NCBI GenBank assembly: GCA_950097015.1
Contig: CATNEN010000005.1
Span: forward strand, 3,153,501-3,217,500
Length of the DNA: 64,000 nucleotides
Reading direction: 5' to 3'
DNA from: Macrostomum hystrix
Lineage: Eukaryota; Platyhelminthes; Macrostomidae
Shown: piece after piece, positions 13,454 to 23,714 of the stretch
How the letters are laid out: every line of letters begins with the position of its first letter
How positions within the stretch are numbered: the first letter of the stretch is position 1
Notes under the pieces: model-generated
The model's database searches: none
The model's input: the letters and a program-made list of their open reading frames with translations, nothing else
Told to the model about the DNA's origin: nothing
Translations under genes and position numbers: made by a program

Positions 13454-16400
13454 ATGGACGCAGATCTGGCCGACGGCGCTCCTCTAGGCGGCGCCGCGTC
13501 TTCGGCCTCCAGACGTCGACTGGTTGACGCAGCCGGAGCCGGGCCAGTGCCGACTCGCCTAGCTGAGGCTAGTAGGGCCCTGGCTGGCAACACGAGCACC
13601 TCGGAGCAGTACGCCTTCGCTGGCATGGCTTGCGTCATTGATCGACACGCAATAGTAGCCGATAGCGCAGATGCTGATAAATTGCATTCGAATTCTACTA
13701 AGCTAAGCATTGGAACACTGATTCGATTTGCTAATAACGATTCGTGTAGACTGGCTATTGGCGCTATAGACGGCGGTGTGTCAGTGTCGCTTGTGTCACC
13801 GGATGGGAGCCAACTATTGCAAGACTTTGCTGGCCATAGACAATCGATTTCTAGTCTAGCCTGGAGTAGCGATAATTGTTTATTATTAACTGCCTCCGTT
13901 GATGGTACAGCTAAAGTTTGGCGACTCGAGGATAATAACAAAACTAAATGCCAAGTTGTTGATCATTATGAAGATTATTGTTTGCGTCAATTTCCTACAA
14001 CTGCTACTGAAGAAATTACTCTGCCGCCTATCTTTGCGGCTGAGTTTGCTCCGTCTAATAATAACTTATTTGTTGTTGGCGGAGCTTGCGCTGGTGGAAG
14101 AGGTTTGTTCTCTAGTAGTTTAATGTTCTCAATACAAGAGAACTAGAAATATCCCTTTTGTAGGATCTAGAGATATCTATTTGTAGGCTCTAGAGATATC
14201 CCATTTGTAGCTCTAAAGATATCACATTTGTAGCTCTAGAGATATCCCATTTGTAGCTCTAGAGATATCCCATTTGTAGCTCTAGAGATATCACATTTGT
14301 AGCTCTAGAGATATCCCTTTTGTAGGCTCTAGAGATATCCCATTTGTAGCTCTAGAAATATCCCTTTTGTAGGCTCTAGAGATATCCCATTTGTAGGCTC
14401 TAGAGATATCCCATTTGTAGGCTCTAGAGATATCCCATTTGTAGGCTCTAGAGATATCACATTTTTAGCTCTAGAGATATCCCATTTGTAGGCTCTAGAG
14501 ATATCCCTTTGTAGGCTCTAGAGATATCCCATTTGTAGGCTCTAGAGATATCCATTTGTAGGCTCTAGAGACATCCATTTGTAGGCTCTAGAGATATCCC
14601 ATTTGTAGGCTCTAGAGATATCCCATTTGTAGGCTCTAGAGATATCACATTTTTAGCTCTAGAGATATCCCATTTGTAGCTCTAGAAATATCCCTTTTGT
14701 AGGCTCTAGAGATATCCCATTTGTAGGCTCTAGAGATATCCCATTTGTAGGCTCTAGAGATATCCCATTTGTAGGCTCTAGAGATATCACATTTTTAGCT
14801 CTAGAGATATCCTATTTGTAGGCTCTAGAGATATCCCTTTGTAGGCTCTAGAGATATCCCATTTGTAGGCTCTAGAGATATCCCATTTGTAGGCTCTAGA
14901 GATATCCCATTTGTAGGCTCTAGAGATATCCCATTTGTAGGCTCTAGAGATATCCCATTTGTAGGCTCTAGAGATATCCCATTTGTAGGATTTAGAGATA
15001 TCCCATTTGTAGGCTCTAGAGATATCCCATTTGTAGGATTTAGAGATATCCATTTGTAGGATTTAGAGATATCCCATATAATCCCACCATCCCTCCTCTG
15101 TACAGGCCAGCTACGCTCGGTTAACTTGAGCACCGGGCTCTGTCAGGCCTCGCTGCGCCTCCCAGCCACCGTCACCTGTTTGACATTCGGCTGCGAGTCC
15201 GTCGCTGATCCCGGCGGTCAGCTCTGGCTCGGCGACTCTGCCGGCACCCTGCTGCGCTGCCGGCTCGATCCGGCCAATGGCCGACTCACCCGATTGGCTG
15301 CCTATCACTGCTCCAATGGGACTGCTCTGCCTGCGCTTATCGACGATGGCATCTTCAGCGGAGTTGGCGGACACTCGCGAGCTGCCAACTCTGGGCCACC
15401 CATTGCCTCTCTGCAGGTGATTACAGCTGAATCAGCATGCGTTCCCTGCCTCCTTTTCTTATCCCCTAACCCCCGATTCCCACCCCCTAACCCTCGATTC
15501 CCATACCCTAACCCCCGATTCCCACCCCCTAACCCTCGATTCCCACCCCCTAACCCCCGATTCCCACCCCCTAATCCCCAATTCCCACCCCCTAACCCCC
15601 GATTCCCATCCCCTAACCTCCGATTCTCATCCCCTAACCCCCGATTCCCACCCACTACCCCCGATTCCCACCCCCTAACCACCGATTCCCACCCCCTACC
15701 CCCGATTCCCACCTCCTTATCCCCTAACCCCCGATTCCCTTCCCGTGCCCCCGATTCCCTTCCCGTGCCCCCGATTCCCTTCCCGTGCCTCCTTTTCCCA
15801 TCCCTTAATTCACAATTCCCATCCCCTAGCTCTATTTCCCATCCCCTGCCTCAATTTCCCATCCCCTAACTCTTTTTCCCATCCCCCTACCTCTTTTTCC
15901 CATCCCTCACCTCAATTTCCCTTCCCCTAACTCTGTTTCCCATCATCCATCTCTTTTTCCCATCCCCCACCTCTAGTTCCCATCCTCTACCTTTTTGTCA
16001 CCTACGTACCATTCCCTTTGCCTACGTCTTCCGTTTCCCATTTTCCCATCTACCTGCATGCATACGCCACCAGCTGTTGCCGATCATCAACTATTTATAT
16101 TCCATAGAATGGTTGAGTTCAAAACAAGTGCCTAATCTCACCTGCAATAACTCAGGCTAGAAGCTGGCTATCGAGAGAGGCTCGCGATCCTTGCCTACTT
16201 GTGTGCGCGGCCAATAGCGAAGTGTTGCTCTATTATCTAGAGTCTGGCTGCAATCTAGTAGAATCTACTAGTACTAGAATTGAATCCAACGATTTATCCA
16301 ATTCCGCTAGCTCCAACCCCAGCCGGCCAGTCCTCAGGCGTCGCATACCGATTCCATCGCCTAGTCGTGCCGCATTCTGTCCACTAATGTCATTTCGACC

Positions 16401-16593
16401 AGGCGCGTGTATTGTCTGCGCCAGCTCTGACGGTTGCGTCTATATATGCGATATTGCCAGATTAATTAGACCGATTGTCAATCAGCTGCAAGGCCACGCT
16501 GCTCCGGTAACTGATGTGGCATTCAATTATGACGAATCTTTGTTAGCTAGCGCTGATTCAGATGGTTTAGTTATTGTGTGGCGTAGAGCTTAG
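13454..16593 (+). CDS. WDR13: WD-repeat protein WDR13
   Basis: Exons are 13454..14102, 15106..15416 and 16156..16593, giving 465 aa (485 in human). Exon 1 ends with one base of a Gly codon completed by exon 2, and exon 2 to 3 is phase 0. Conserved stretches include the GHRQSISSLAWS and VDGTAKVW WD repeat, NNLFVVGG, STG, ARSWLSREARDPCLL, RPVLRRRIP, FCPLMSFRPGACIV and the last repeat LQGHAAPVTDVAFNYDESLL ending in VIVWRR. The protein is a predicted beta-propeller; vertebrate WDR13 is nuclear and linked to transcriptional regulation, but its biochemistry is poorly defined. The ATG lies 5 bases after TTTCAG. Both introns are filled by unrelated minisatellites. Confidence 0.92.
14150..15085. repeat. 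24-bp minisatellite in WDR13 intron 1
   Basis: About 39 units of GAGATATCCCATTTGTAGGC plus TCTA fill nearly the whole 1 kb intron. The unit contains the palindromes TCTAGA and GATATC, which cause minus-strand frames to stay open. Variants lack GG or carry CACATTTTTAG. Confidence 0.94.
15455..15975. repeat. 20-bp C-rich, telomere-like minisatellite in WDR13 intron 2
   Basis: Units are of the type CCCCCTAACCCCCGATTCCC, about 25 copies, decaying rightwards into CCCATCCC-rich sequence. The unit embeds CCCTAACCC, the animal telomere motif in C-rich form, and the minus strand has dense G-runs. It is a local intronic array, not a true telomere. Confidence 0.9.
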
Positions 16594-16659
16594 CGTTTTG
16601 CGAATTGGAATATCATATTGTTTTGCTTGATTAAGGTCTGCTGTTTTGTATAGTTTTAG

Positions 16660-17330
16660 TAGGTTCCGTAGATTTGAGTATAGCTTTGAATAGGGTCCGT
16701 AGATTTGAGTATAGTTTGAGTAGGGTTTGTAGATTTGAGTATAGTTTGAGTAGGGTCTGTAGATTTGAGTATAGCTTTGAATAGGGTCCGTAGATTTGAG
16801 TATAGTTTGAGTAGGGTCTGTAGATTTGAGTATAGTTTGAGTAGGGTCCGTAGATTTGAGTATAGCTTTGAATAGGGTCCGTAGATTTGAGTATAGTTTG
16901 AGTAGGGTCTGTAGATTTTTGTATAGCTTTGAATAGGGTCCGTAGATTTGAGTATAGCTTTGAGTAGGGTCCGTAGATTTGAGTATAGTTTGAGTAGGGT
17001 CTGTAGATTTGAGTATAGCTTTGAATAGGGTCCGTAGATTTGAGTATAGCTTTGAATGGGGTCTGTAGATTTGAGTATAGCTTTGAGTAAGGTCCGTAGA
17101 TTTGAGTATAGCTTGTAGGCCAGTTTCTAAAGAGTTAAGTACAGTTTGAGTAGGGTCAGTAGATTTGAGTATAGCTTTGAATAGGGTCTGTAGATTTGAG
17201 TATAGCTTTGAGTAAGGTCCGTAGATTTGAGTATAGCTTGTAGGCCGGTTTCTAAAGAGTTGAGTACAGTTTGAGTAGGGTCAGTAGATTTTAGTATTAG
17301 TTTGAATGAGGTCTAGTTAAGATTTGAGCG
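16660..17330. repeat. About 29-31-bp minisatellite 3' of WDR13
   Basis: Tandem units contain GTAGATTTGAGTATAGTTTG and AGTAGGGTCC, with a variant AGCTTTGAATAGGG. Around 21 copies begin about 70 bp after the WDR13 stop codon, and the last few are rearranged. Confidence 0.92.
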
Positions 17331-17789
17331 TAGTTTGATTAATGGCCTAGTTAGATTTGAATATGCTTGAAATTGTGTAACAAGCACTACTAACACTGTT
17401 ATTTACACGTTAATTAAGTTTATTAACCCATAACAACTTCCTCTGTTTCTCAGTCGCTTCTTGTGTTTGTACTAAAAACACTACTCATTTATTAATCATT
17501 ATCGCATACTGATAAAGTCACTAAATGATCATCCATTGTTCTTTATTTGCTCACCAGAGTTTTTTATTTATCGCTATCTTTTTTCCTGACTTTGTTAATT
17601 TAATTTTCGTTTATTTTGCTTTTGCAATTTTCAGTCGCGATTGTTACCATTTTTCTTAGCCTTTTGTGTGTCAATGTTAATAACCTGTGTTAGTTTTATG
17701 CATTCCGTTAGTTTTTTTTAAATATCCATTTTGACTTTTGTCTATGGTCCAAAGCCTATAAATATTAGACTGATATCTGACAGGTCAAA
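17331..17789. other. Intergenic DNA, nothing recognised
   Basis: AT-rich spacer between the minisatellite and the THAP-bearing transposon. I see no gene, RNA or repeat here. Confidence 0.5.
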
Positions 17790-18641
17790 CAAGGACTTCT
17801 ATATAATAGCATCTGGACTGGAAACGAGAAATAAATTTCACAATTATTTTACCACATGAGGCCAATGTTTAGCCGAGCACAGCGGCTCTCCAGAGAAACA
17901 TATCTACTTAAGCCGTCACACATCTCAAGGCGCCTACATTCCAGGCATGCACATTGAATTTGGTGGAAATCCTATGTTGTGGAGAGAAATGGAGTCTACT
18001 TTTTTTCGGAGAAGCATTTCCAATTGATTTCAATGGCGTTTCAAATTGGCATTCCATCGGTCCCCAGCTGTTCACCATAGACACTTGTTCCAGAACTGCC
18101 ACGACTTATGGCCACGTAGTGGCACTAATTTGAATTGGATCAGATTTCCTAGTTGTTTCATTTCATACTCAACGTTCGCAGTTTCCTCAGTTTTCTTTGC
18201 CAAGGATTTCTGCGCCATAAAAGCATATCCTTCACTATGGTGAACAAGTGTTCCGCATTCGGTTGCAAGAGCGGCTTCGCTAATAGTTCAACGCCAGGTA
18301 CTGCGACATTTCATCAGTACCGAATCACAAAGTTCCTGCAAGTTCTACGTTACCATTGCCTACGTGTTTTCTTTGTTACCGATTGTTTGAAGCACACCTG
18401 CATATGCGTTAATCCATTTGAATTTGCGTTGCTGCTTCAAGGTACTCGTAAACATAAATTAATAATCTGAAGAAAGGAACTAGCCAGTTAACATTACATC
18501 TCTGGATTTCCGACATTTGAATTTCCGATCTTGCATTTCCCAATTTGACAGATTCCATAGAAAGCAGGGGAAAAACTGGCCTCATGAGGTAATGGTTATT
18601 TCTTCGCTTTCAGTCCAGATGCTATTATATAGAAGTCCTTG
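17790..18641 (+). mobile_element. P-superfamily-like DNA transposon (internally deleted)
   Basis: The ends CAAGGACTTCTATATAATAG and its reverse complement are perfect terminal inverted repeats for at least 31 bp, extending with mismatches to about 75 bp. GGTCAAA flanks both sides exactly (17783-17789 and 18642-18648), a 7-bp target duplication. Inside is a THAP zinc-finger start. A THAP domain, TIRs and a 7-8-bp duplication are the hallmarks of P-type elements. At 852 bp it lacks the catalytic transposase and must be nonautonomous or dead. Confidence 0.8.
18237..18470 (+). pseudogene. THAP zinc-finger fragment of a P-like transposase
   Basis: The frame begins MVNKCSAFGCKSGF, the classic THAP opening with Cys-x4-Cys right after the initiator, and continues to ATFHQYRIT, matching the SFHKFP strand of THAP domains. 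The expected downstream Trp, second zinc pair and AVPTIF-type box are not visible. The frame instead runs into unrelated sequence and stops at 18470. A CCAG/GTACT donor near 18297 could allow splicing. THAP domains bind the transposon's own DNA ends. It lies inside the TIRs of the 17790-18641 element. Confidence 0.7.
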
Positions 18642-19204
18642 GGTCAAAGCATAGCACTAGCCATCCTTATTCATTTTGTTATGTCAAGACCCTTACCTGT
18701 CTGTTTATCCTGATATCTCGTTCGTTACATTTAATTCCATTAATCATTAAAATTTGTTATTAACGAATTGTGCCGCATGCATTGACCATTTAATATTTCA
18801 TTCCTGCCTTAATAACAAGAATATTGCATACACGGCACATATATTGTAAATAATATTATATTCAGGCTTTCCTTGCTGTTTTCCAATAGTTTTCAGTTTT
18901 CTTAATCAAGTCTTTGTAAAGTCTTTGTGATTAGAACTTTGTTTGCCTACTAAATTTCAACTTTTCCTATTGGATTTCTTCCATTTTTTGTTTATTTCGC
19001 AGTTTTTTTGTTTGTAATTTAATATGCATAAATGAATTGACTAATATTTTACGGTATTATCGGAGGCATTTTTCCAATGCGTCAGTTTGGCTATCAAGCA
19101 CTGTTCAAGTTATCTGACTTAATTTGATTTGCTTCAGTATTGCTTTTTTATTGCAATTTTTTTTCTGGATCACAAAACGCAAGATAGTACGAGTACATAT
19201 CCTG
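18642..19204. other. Intergenic AT-rich DNA
   Basis: Spacer after the P-like element, T-rich. I recognise no gene or structured element. Confidence 0.5.
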
Positions 19205-19318
19205 TTGACACCAAATAATTCATAATTAATAATTGCAGCGGGCTGCGGGCAATGGCACATATGTGCCATTGGCTCAAAAATACTGTACGCAGGCACACGC
19301 TCGCTCACACTGGTGAGT
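19205..19318 (-). mobile_element. SINE-A tail fragment, minus strand
   Basis: The reverse complement of GGGCTGCGGGCAATGGCACA matches the 3' end of SINE-A, preceded on the plus strand by the AATAAT-type tail. The part beyond this is badly diverged (GTACGCAGGCACACGCTCGC). Only the 3' third survives. Confidence 0.65.
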
Positions 19319-19353
19319 ACATCTGCGTTTCTTGTCAACGACCCAGGTGACAA

Positions 19354-19772
19354 CCCGCTAAAAATAGGGATGTTTCTTTGGGTGATTCCAGTTGGAATCT
19401 GCGGTGTTTCCAGAAAAAGAAACAGCCGAACGCTGGAAACATACCAATCGGATGATTCCATGCTTAGAATCTACCCAACTGGGCGTTTTCTCGGTACTTC
19501 TTGGTGGCGAAATGGAATCACCCAAAGAATCCTCCAGTTCGGAAGATTCCATGCTCAGAAACCGCCGAGGAATCGCCCGTAAATAATTCTCTGGTTGTCC
19601 CATGGGCCACTGGTTCAGATGATTCTTCGGCGGTTTCCGCACAATTTACGGTTACATCGGCTGCTTCCTGGGTGGTTTCTTTAACTCTTGCGAGATAGGC
19701 GGGATTTTGGTAGATTCCACTCCTATTTTGCACAAAAAACCCGCCGAAGAAGCAGCCGAATTTTTTACAGGG
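19354..19772. mobile_element. 0.42-kb MITE family 'CCCGCTAAAA', copy 1
   Basis: The element runs from CCCGCTAAAAATAGGG to GAATTTTTTACAGGG and is about 95% identical to 49416-49833. Its termini are weak inverted repeats (CCC, two bases, TAAAAA). It is flanked by AA on both sides, where copy 2 is flanked by TA. Several frames stay open on both strands, but no composition suggests a protein. Internal motifs such as GATTCCATGCTNAGAA occur twice. Confidence 0.85.
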
Positions 19773-19939
19773 AAGGTTAACTAGCATGAACCTCAATGGC
19801 GAGTCCATATTTTATTTCAACAGTATAATAATAGTATTATAAATAATTATAGCCGGTATGGTTACATGAAATTTTGTAAGCAAAAGAATTATGCCTATAT
19901 TGGTGTCTTTTGCCGCCAGACACATCGACGAGAATCCTT

Positions 19940-20040
19940 GAATATCATGACGGTGCTGATGTTTTGTGATTCTGGAAGTTGTTTCATCGGGTAGAGCGGA
20001 AAGGTTTAGCCCGTGTTCTGCACTTTCATGGCGATCTAGT
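19940..20040. repeat. Solo arm of the palindromic repeat seen at the window end
   Basis: GTTTTGTGATTCTGGAAGTT and TTTAGCCCGTGTTCTGCACTTTCATGGCGAT type sequence matches both arms of the inverted repeat at 63370-63995. The partner arm is not visible here. Confidence 0.65.
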
Positions 20041-20311
20041 CCGTTCTTTGGTTTTATAGTTGGCTTGACCAAAATTAAACATTATAATTGTAAATGATCA
20101 ATGATTCTTTGAAGTTTTTATGTGTACATAATCCTATAATTGGATTGTATACAATGGACCAGGAAGCACAATTTCTGTAAAAATCCTGGTAAACATTACT
20201 CAACTCGACTGTTTCAGATTCCCATCTCAGCTAATCTCATTGATGGGACTTTCTAGCACTTTTTTTAGATGGCAACTTTTATTCTGTACAGCTGAGAAAC
20301 TATTGCCTTCA
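20041..20311. other. Spacer before the 39-bp array
   Basis: Unremarkable AT-rich DNA with no recognised feature. Confidence 0.5.
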
Positions 20312-21881
20312 CATGAGAGACTGTGAAATCAGCATCAAGTCCTTGGAGTGTGTGAGAGGCTGTGCAATCAGCATCAACTCCTTGGAGTGTGTGAGAGACT
20401 GTGCAATCAGCATCAACTCCTTGGAGTGTGTGAGAGACTGTGCAATCAGCATCAACTCCTTGGAGTGTGTGAGAGACTGTGCAATCAGCATCAACTCCTT
20501 GGAGTGTGTGAGAGACTGTGCAATCAGCATCAACTCCTTGGAGTGTGTGAGAGACTGTGCAATCAGCATCAACTCCTTGGAGTGTGTGAGAGACTGTGCA
20601 ATCAGCATCAACTCCTTGGAGTGTGTGAGAGGCTGTGCAATCAGCATCAACTCCTTGGAGTGTGTGAGAGGCTGTGCAATCAGCATCAAGTCCTTGGAGT
20701 GTGTGAGAGGCTGTGCAATCAGCATCAACTCCTTGGAGTGTGTGAGAGGCTGTGCAATCAGCATCAACTCCTTGGAGTGTGTGAGAGGCTGTGCAATCAG
20801 CATCAACTCCTTGGAGTGTGTGAGAGACTGTGCAATCAGCATCAACTCCTTGGAGTGTGTGAGAGACTGTGCAATCAGCATCAACTCCTTGGAGCATGTG
20901 TGAGAGACTGTGCAATCAGCATCAACTCCTTGGAGTGTGTGAGAGGCTGTGCAATCAGCATCAACTCCTTGGAGTGTGTGAGAGGCTGTGCAATCAGCAT
21001 CAACTCCTTGGAGTGTGTGAGAGGCTGTGCAATCAGCATCAACTCCTTGGAGTGTGTGAGAGGCTGTGCAATCAGCATCAACTCCTTGGAGTGTGTGAGA
21101 GACTGTGCAATCAGCATCAACTCCTTGGAGTGTGTGAGAGGCTGTGCAATCAGCATCAACTCCTTGGAGTGTGTGAGAGGCTGTGCAATCAGCATCAACT
21201 CCTTGGAGTGTGTGAGAGACTGTGCAATCAGCATCAACTCCTTGGAGTGTGTGAGAGGCTGTGCAATCAGCATCAACTCCTTGGAGTGTGTGAGAGACTG
21301 TGCAATCAGCATCAAGTCCTTGGAGTGTGTGAGAGACTGTGCAATCAGCATCAACTCCTTGGAGTGTGTGAGAGGCTGTGCAATCAGCATCAACTCCTTG
21401 GAGTGTGTGAGAGACTGTGCAATCAGCATCAACTCCTTGGAGTGTGTGAGAGACTGTGCAATCAGCATCAAGTCCTTGGAGTGTGTGAGAGGCTGTGCAA
21501 TCAGCATCAACTCCTTGGAGTGTGTGAGAGACTGTGCAATCAGCATCAACTCCTTGGAGTGTGTGAGAGGCTGTGCAATCAGCATCAACTCCTTGGAGTG
21601 TGTGAGAGGCTGTGCAATCAGCATCAACTCCTTGGAGTGTGTGAGAGGCTGTGCAATCAGCATCAACTCCTTGGAGTGTGTGAGAGACTGTGCAATCAGC
21701 ATCAACTCCTTGGAGTGTGTGAGAGGCTGTGCAATCAGCATCAACTCCTTGGAGTGTGTGAGAGACTGTGCAATCAGCATCAAGTCCTTGGAGTGTGTGA
21801 GAGGCTGTGCAATCAGCATCAAGTCCTTGGAGTGTGTGAGAGGCTGTGCAATCAGCATCAAGTCCTTGGAGTGTGTGAGAT
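20312..21881. repeat. 39-bp minisatellite, about 40 copies
   Basis: The 39-bp unit consists of GGAGTGTGTGAGAGACTGTG followed by CAATCAGCATCAACTCCTT. Units are almost identical; only GAGACT/GAGGCT and AACTCC/AAGTCC vary. One irregular unit at about 20894 (GGAGCATGTGTG) shifts the register by two bases. Since 39 is divisible by three, several frames remain open for hundreds of codons on both strands, which explains apparent proteins of up to 531 aa. I do not call a gene: no distinct N-terminus, splice signals or favoured frame are visible. Confidence 0.95.
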
Positions 21882-22187
21882 ATTTATCATGCAGCATGCC
21901 TGGTTTGCTATTTGCCGATTTGCATTTTGAGCAGCCATACTGAGAGATAATGTGAGCTAGTGCTGATGCACTTTATTCAATCGGAAGCTGTGGATCCGAG
22001 TGTGGCACCAAACAAAATCCTTATAAATGACATTTTAACCAACTTCACGAATCAGTTGCAACCAATGGCAGCACAGTAGTGTAATATACTCTTCCCAATC
22101 TGCTCTCCCCAAATTATAAGAAGTGATACACCGGCTTTGCCACTACCCACAATAAAATTCGAGTCGATCAGTCAGAAAGCCACCAAG
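21882..22187. other. Presumed upstream region of GPCR copy 1
   Basis: About 300 bp between the array and the GPCR start codon. No TATA box is obvious. The region shows no clear similarity to the sequence upstream of copies 2 or 3. Confidence 0.45.
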
Positions 22188-23135
22188 ATGAACCTAAAGG
22201 ACGCGTTTCGCCTCGCCCTGACGGTGTTCCTCAGTTTAGCTCTGATCCTCGACGCCATGTTCCTCGTGTTCAGCTTCAGGCGCAAGATTGGCACCAAATT
22301 GTGCACGCGTTTGCTGCGCAGTCAGACCGTACTCGATTGCAGCCTGATGATTGTCAACCTGACAGCCATCCAATATTTCTCGCTGCTGCCGCTGCCACCG
22401 CAGAGCCTCCCAGACTGGCTGTGGCTGCTCTACTGCAAGCTCATCAGAAGCCAAGCTCTGCACTTCTCTCTGGTGAGCATGAGTGTCTACAACCTCGTCT
22501 GCATCGCCATCGAGCGATGCTGCTGTCTGTGCGCTCCGTTCTGGTACCGCCACCGCAAGACACTGCTCCTGAAGCTGTTCTGCATCCTGCTGATCGCATC
22601 ACCATCCTTTGTCGAGTTCCCGTTCTGCTGGATTGTTACATCGTTTGTCAAGACTCCGATTGAGAACAGCACCGAGCTGAGAAAGTTTTGCAAGGTTAAT
22701 TACTCTGAGCATGATCCCACAATGCTGAAGGCGTTCGGCATCTCCTACGTGGTTTTGTTCTGGGCTCTGCCCTCCGTGTTGTCGGTGGCTCTCTACCTGG
22801 TCATCCTCCGCACCATTCGTCAGTCGACTGCGCTCAGGATGGCATCGACTGGCACGGTGGATGTCGGCGTCAGGAAGGTGACCGACGCTACCAGGAGGCT
22901 CACGCTGATGACCGGAGTGACGAGCGGCGCCTTCGTACTTTTGTTCGCCATGGACTCCGTGAACTACTTCCTGCTGTGCTTGGGCGTGTCCGTTGAGAAG
23001 GGCGGCTTCATTGACAGCCTCGACTCGTTCTTGTTGAACCTGAACAGCGCCATCAACCCGCTGCTGTACCTGGTCTTCATGCCCGAGTTTCGAAGCTTCG
23101 TCACCTGCTCACTGGCCAGAACGACTGGGAAGTGA
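22188..23135 (+). CDS. Orphan rhodopsin-like GPCR, copy 1
   Basis: A single-exon frame of 315 aa from ATG 22188 (MNLKDAFRLAL). Seven hydrophobic segments are visible. TM3 is preceded by Cys (LYCKLI), which can bond to ECL2 Cys (KFCKVNYSEHD). The TM3 end is IERCCCLCAPFWYR, so the DRY motif is degenerate to ERC. TM7 ends NLNSAINPLLYLVF, a good NPxxY. TM6 lacks the usual CWxP. ECL2 carries an N-glycosylation site (NST). The short C-tail ends RTTGK. Class A-like, ligand unknown. It is nearly identical to the copies at 26631 and 30602, and its 3' flank is shared with copy 3. Starting at 22188 aligns with the start of copy 2. Confidence 0.88.
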   Translation: MNLKDAFRLALTVFLSLALILDAMFLVFSFRRKIGTKLCTRLLRSQTVLDCSLMIVNLTAIQYFSLLPLPPQSLPDWLWLLYCKLIRSQALHFSLVSMSVYNLVCIAIERCCCLCAPFWYRHRKTLLLKLFCILLIASPSFVEFPFCWIVTSFVKTPIENSTELRKFCKVNYSEHDPTMLKAFGISYVVLFWALPSVLSVALYLVILRTIRQSTALRMASTGTVDVGVRKVTDATRRLTLMTGVTSGAFVLLFAMDSVNYFLLCLGVSVEKGGFIDSLDSFLLNLNSAINPLLYLVFMPEFRSFVTCSLARTTGK

Positions 23136-23230
23136 AGGTCACGTCCTCAAATGGACTGCTACTGATGCAATCAAGAGCTCTGTGCGCTGTGTGATTTGTC
23201 TTTGGTCGTTTTTAGTGATAATTTGTTATC
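23136..23230 (+). repeat. 3' flank shared with GPCR copy 3
   Basis: AGGTCACGTCCTCAAATGGA and the following ~75 bases recur at 31481-31575 with two or three differences. This shows that copies 1 and 3 were duplicated as genomic DNA including the 3'UTR. Copy 2 does not share it. Confidence 0.9.
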
Positions 23231-23404
23231 TTTTTATGATATTCTGGGATATTTGTACGGAAATTGTATCCTTATTCACTGAGACAAATCTAAGTCGCAT
23301 ATTAATGCTACCTAAGTAATTTTTTTCTTGGTTTACAAGCTCACTTTTGCTTCTTGTTTAGGTTTTGTGGCTTCTAGTCACGGTTGGTCCTAACTATGTT
23401 AAAA

Positions 23405-23714
23405 GGGGTGAGTGGCAGAGTGGTCTAACAAATTTGCCTCTCGCACCAAGGTCCCTGAGTTCGATTCCGCGGCGAGGCCACATTCATTTGGGGCGCAGCC
23501 GCGGAGAGAAGGCTTTGGACTTGTCGTGCAAATTACGACCTTACGGGCCAACCTCCTAGGCACAGTGAAGGTGTACACTGCCTGACGATGAAAAAGTCAC
23601 ACAGGTGTACACGGTATCTGTGTGCGTATGTGCTCAGGAGTCAGCAAAATGGACAGACTGGCTGTGGGTCTAGTGTCACCAAAGAATGTGCCATTGCCTG
23701 CAGCCCTCCTGCTT
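23405..23714 (+). mobile_element. Full-length SINE-A
   Basis: The tRNA-like head has A box AGTGGCAGAGTGG and B box GAGTTCGATTCC. It is followed by GCGGCGAGGCCACATTCATT, TTGGGGCGCAGCCGCGGAGA, the CACACAGGTGTAC segment and the tail GTGCCATTGCCTGCAGCCCT. It lies 270 bp downstream of GPCR copy 1. Confidence 0.9.

Noticed and set aside
15455-15975. Chromosome end or true telomere
   Set aside because: The array is flanked on both sides by WDR13 exons and the unit is 20 bp, not a pure hexamer.
19358-19698. Overlapping open frames on both strands in the 19354-19772 element
   Set aside because: The same overlapping frames recur in the second copy only because of sequence identity; composition is not protein-like and copies differ by non-conservative changes.
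20348-21943. Long frame of 531 codons with a 13-residue repeat (CERLCNQHQLLGV)
   Set aside because: It arises from the 39-bp minisatellite. Other frames on both strands are equally open, and there is no distinct N-terminus or non-repeat domain.
23405-23480. Functional tRNA gene from A- and B-box sequence
   Set aside because: The head continues into a SINE body with a characteristic tail, and no proper acceptor-stem pairing is visible.
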